NCBI RefSeq assembly: GCF_009696445.1
Contig: NZ_VULZ01000006.1
Coordinates: forward strand, 123,406 to 187,405
DNA from: Porcincola intestinalis
Lineage (GTDB): Bacteria; Bacillota; Clostridia; Lachnospirales; Lachnospiraceae
DNA length: 64,000 bases
Direction: 5' to 3'
Shown here piece by piece: positions 62,448 through 64,000 of the stretch (position 1 is its first letter; the number at the start of each line of letters is the position of its first letter). The notes below the pieces were generated by a model. The model was not told where the DNA came from, did not search any database, and was given only the letters and a program-made list of their open reading frames with translations. A program made the translations under genes and the position numbers.

Positions 62448-63836
62448 ATGGAACAAAAAGAGATGAATGCCCAAACTTGCAATAAGATGGGTGTCATGCC
62501 CATCCGGAAGCTGATCGTCAACATGTCCGTTCCCATGATGATTTCCATGCTGGTGCAGGCCCTCTACAACATCGTGGATTCCATCTTTGTCGCGAAGATC
62601 AGCGAGAATGCACTGACAGCGGTTACGCTTGCTTTCCCCATGCAGAATCTCATGATCTCGGTAGGGGCCGGCACCGGCGTTGGCATTAACGCTCTTTTGT
62701 CCCGGGCGCTCGGGGCCAGAGAATTTGACAAATCAGACAAGGCGGCGAACAACGGCATCTTTCTGGCCTTCCTTAGCTTTGTCGTCTCCGCAATTCTCGG
62801 ACTGACAATCACCGGGTCCTTTATCAGGAGTCAGACATCCTCAGCGGATATTATTCAATACGGCGATGCCTATCTCGGTATTGTGATGACGCTCTCCTTC
62901 GGACTTTTCATGCAGGTCACCTTTGAGCGGCTGCTGCAGTCCACCGGAAGAACCATGCTGAGCATGATTTCGCAGCTGACCGGTGCGATCATCAATATTT
63001 TCCTTGATCCGGTTATGATCTTCGGCCTGTTGGGCTGCCCGAAACTTGGAGTGGCCGGCGCTGCATACGCGACAGTCATCGGTCAGACTGTTGCATCGGT
63101 TCTTGGATTTATGATGAACTTGAAATTAAACCGCGAGATCCATATCAGCGCCGGAGCCATTCTTCATCCGGACATAAAGATCATCGGCAGAATCTATTAT
63201 GTCGGCATACCATCAATCCTGATGATGAGCATCGGTTCAGTCATGACCTACCTGATGGATCTGATCCTAATCGCCTTCTCGACGACAGCGACGGCTGTTT
63301 TCGGTGTGTATTTTAAGCTCCAGAGCTTTTTCTTTATGCCGGTATTCGGCCTTAACAACGGTCTGATCCCGATCCTGGCTTTCAACTATGGAGCCAAACA
63401 CAAACGGAGAATCAACAAAGCCCTTAAATATGCCATGTTGCTTGCGATCTGCGTGATGCTCTGCGGTACAGCCACCTTCGAGCTGATTCCCGACAGACTT
63501 CTCGATCTTTTCAGCGCTTCTCCGGAAATGAAACAAACGGGTGTTGTCGCGCTTCGAACGATCGCCATCCATTTCCCGATTGCAGCTATGGGCATCGTCA
63601 TGAGCTCCATCTTCCAGGCATTTTCAAAGAGCTTCTATTCTCTCTTTGTCTCCCTTGGAAGGCAGCTTGTCATCCTGATCCCGTCCGCCTGGCTTCTCTC
63701 AAAGACCGAAAACGTCAACAACGTCTGGTGGTGCTTCTTCATTGCGGAAATCGCTTCCTTCATTCTATCACTGATCTTCTTCCGGAAGGTCTATCAAAGT
63801 GACGTTTCGCCCATTCCGGATGACGGAGTAGAATGA
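62448..63836 (+). CDS. MATE-family multidrug/metabolite exporter
   Basis: A 462-residue protein with 12 predicted membrane segments. The opening MPIRKLIVNMSVPMMISMLV and PMQNLMISVGAGTGVG are typical for Firmicute MATE (NorM/DinF branch) antiporters that export cationic compounds using Na+ or H+. AGAGGGAG precedes the ATG. Codon use is less G+C-rich than the core genes, and it lies next to an IS end, so recent acquisition is possible. Confidence 0.93.
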   Translation: MEQKEMNAQTCNKMGVMPIRKLIVNMSVPMMISMLVQALYNIVDSIFVAKISENALTAVTLAFPMQNLMISVGAGTGVGINALLSRALGAREFDKSDKAANNGIFLAFLSFVVSAILGLTITGSFIRSQTSSADIIQYGDAYLGIVMTLSFGLFMQVTFERLLQSTGRTMLSMISQLTGAIINIFLDPVMIFGLLGCPKLGVAGAAYATVIGQTVASVLGFMMNLKLNREIHISAGAILHPDIKIIGRIYYVGIPSILMMSIGSVMTYLMDLILIAFSTTATAVFGVYFKLQSFFFMPVFGLNNGLIPILAFNYGAKHKRRINKALKYAMLLAICVMLCGTATFELIPDRLLDLFSASPEMKQTGVVALRTIAIHFPIAAMGIVMSSIFQAFSKSFYSLFVSLGRQLVILIPSAWLLSKTENVNNVWWCFFIAEIASFILSLIFFRKVYQSDVSPIPDDGVE

Positions 63837-63877
63837 TCACGACTGATAAATACCATAAAAAACCGGAACACCATTGC

Positions 63878-63900
63878 TGTGCTACCCGTCAAGAGGACAG
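63878..63900 (+). mobile_element. Putative terminal inverted repeat of the IS3-like element
   Basis: TGTGCTACCCGTCAAGAGGACAG starts with TG and lies about 50 bp beyond the transposase stop, in the position of an IS3-family right end. The matching left end is outside the window, so this is tentative. Confidence 0.35.
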
Positions 63901-63922
63901 TGAATAATTAAAAAGTTTTGTG

Positions 63923-63948
63923 CCGCCAGTCGAATGATCGACTGGCGG
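63923..63948 (-). terminator. Perfect hairpin behind the transposase
   Basis: CCGCCAGTCGA pairs with TCGACTGGCGG (loop TCAT on the minus strand), 6 bp after the transposase stop, followed after CACAAAAC by TTTTT. Confidence 0.7.
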
Positions 63949-63953
63949 TATTC

Positions 63954-64000
63954 TTATGCCGCTACATAATAGTTCTCATGGTATTCAACAGGGGTCATGA
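63954..64000 (-). CDS. IS3-family transposase OrfB, 3' end only
   Basis: The last 15 codons on the minus strand read MTPVEYHENYYVAA before TAA. The x-T/S-P-V-E-Y-R/H element close to the C-terminus is characteristic of IS3-family OrfB (rve integrase) proteins. The rest lies beyond the right edge. Confidence 0.7.
   Translation of the reverse strand, partial: MTPVEYHENYYVAA

Noticed and set aside
57600..64000. Prophage or integrative element
   Set aside because: XRE-ImmA pairs occur in such elements, but no integrase, structural or conjugation gene is present in the window; only an IS end is visible.
1..64000. tRNA or rRNA genes
   Set aside because: No cloverleaf with a GGTTCGAATCC-type T-arm or rRNA signature was found on either strand by eye.

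Overview
The window is gene-dense DNA of about 57% G+C (estimated by eye). Its gene content and gene orders point to a Firmicute of class Clostridia, most likely a Lachnospiraceae-like anaerobe. The pointers are FabK instead of FabI, a MarR-type regulator beside a complete acpP-to-fabZ cluster, an AccD-AccA fusion, QueH instead of QueG, archaeal-type Asd, and a BMP-type nucleoside ABC transporter. Sigma-70/A promoters of the TTGACA-17-TATAAT type and strong Shine-Dalgarno sites are visible in many places. I saw no tRNA, rRNA or CRISPR array.

Left part (1-22.7 kb). An EF-G-like GTPase is cut by the left edge. Next comes the minus-strand fatty-acid operon acpP-accB-accC-accDA-fabH-fabK-fabD-fabG-fabF-fabZ, headed by a MarR-family gene with its own terminator. 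Divergent from these are tyrA and aroA (prephenate to tyrosine precursor; EPSP synthase). Converging on them is an ABC operon (binding protein, permease, ATPase) of the family that imports aromatic or branched substrates, followed by a membrane-anchored metallophosphoesterase. Then come pnp and rpsO.

Middle (22.7-44.4 kb), all minus strand: the classic rimP-nusA-ylxR-ylxQ-infB-rbfA-nrnA-truB-ribF translation/RNA operon; a topoisomerase group (parE, parC, a left-handed beta-helix protein, topB); asd; argH; queH; dut; a YitT-type membrane protein; and a TetR-type regulator. The TetR gene is divergent from a lactate permease and shares a palindrome with it.

Right part (44.5-64 kb). Plus-strand lldP, then a purine nucleoside module (deoD phosphorylase, BMP binding protein, double ATPase, two permeases), faced by a PfkB sugar/nucleoside kinase, an SDR and an M3 oligopeptidase. 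A strong promoter, a structured RNA with an intrinsic terminator (possibly 6S RNA) and queA follow.

The accessory part begins at 57.6 kb. An XRE regulator, an ImmA/IrrE-type protease, a Y-family DNA polymerase interrupted by one in-frame TAA, a small YolD-like protein and a SRAP (YedK/HMCES) DNA-protein crosslink protein form a DNA-damage/mutagenesis cassette. Immediately upstream lies a regular array of seven TGTACA-like palindromes, mostly 14 bp apart, which is the most striking non-coding signal here. A vapBC toxin-antitoxin pair with a perfect operator palindrome, a MATE exporter and the 3' end of an IS3-like transposase complete the window.

A side theme is short tandem duplications at gene edges and inside genes (fabG N-terminus, lldP loop, ABC spacer, SDR stop codon), which suggests active repeat slippage in this lineage.
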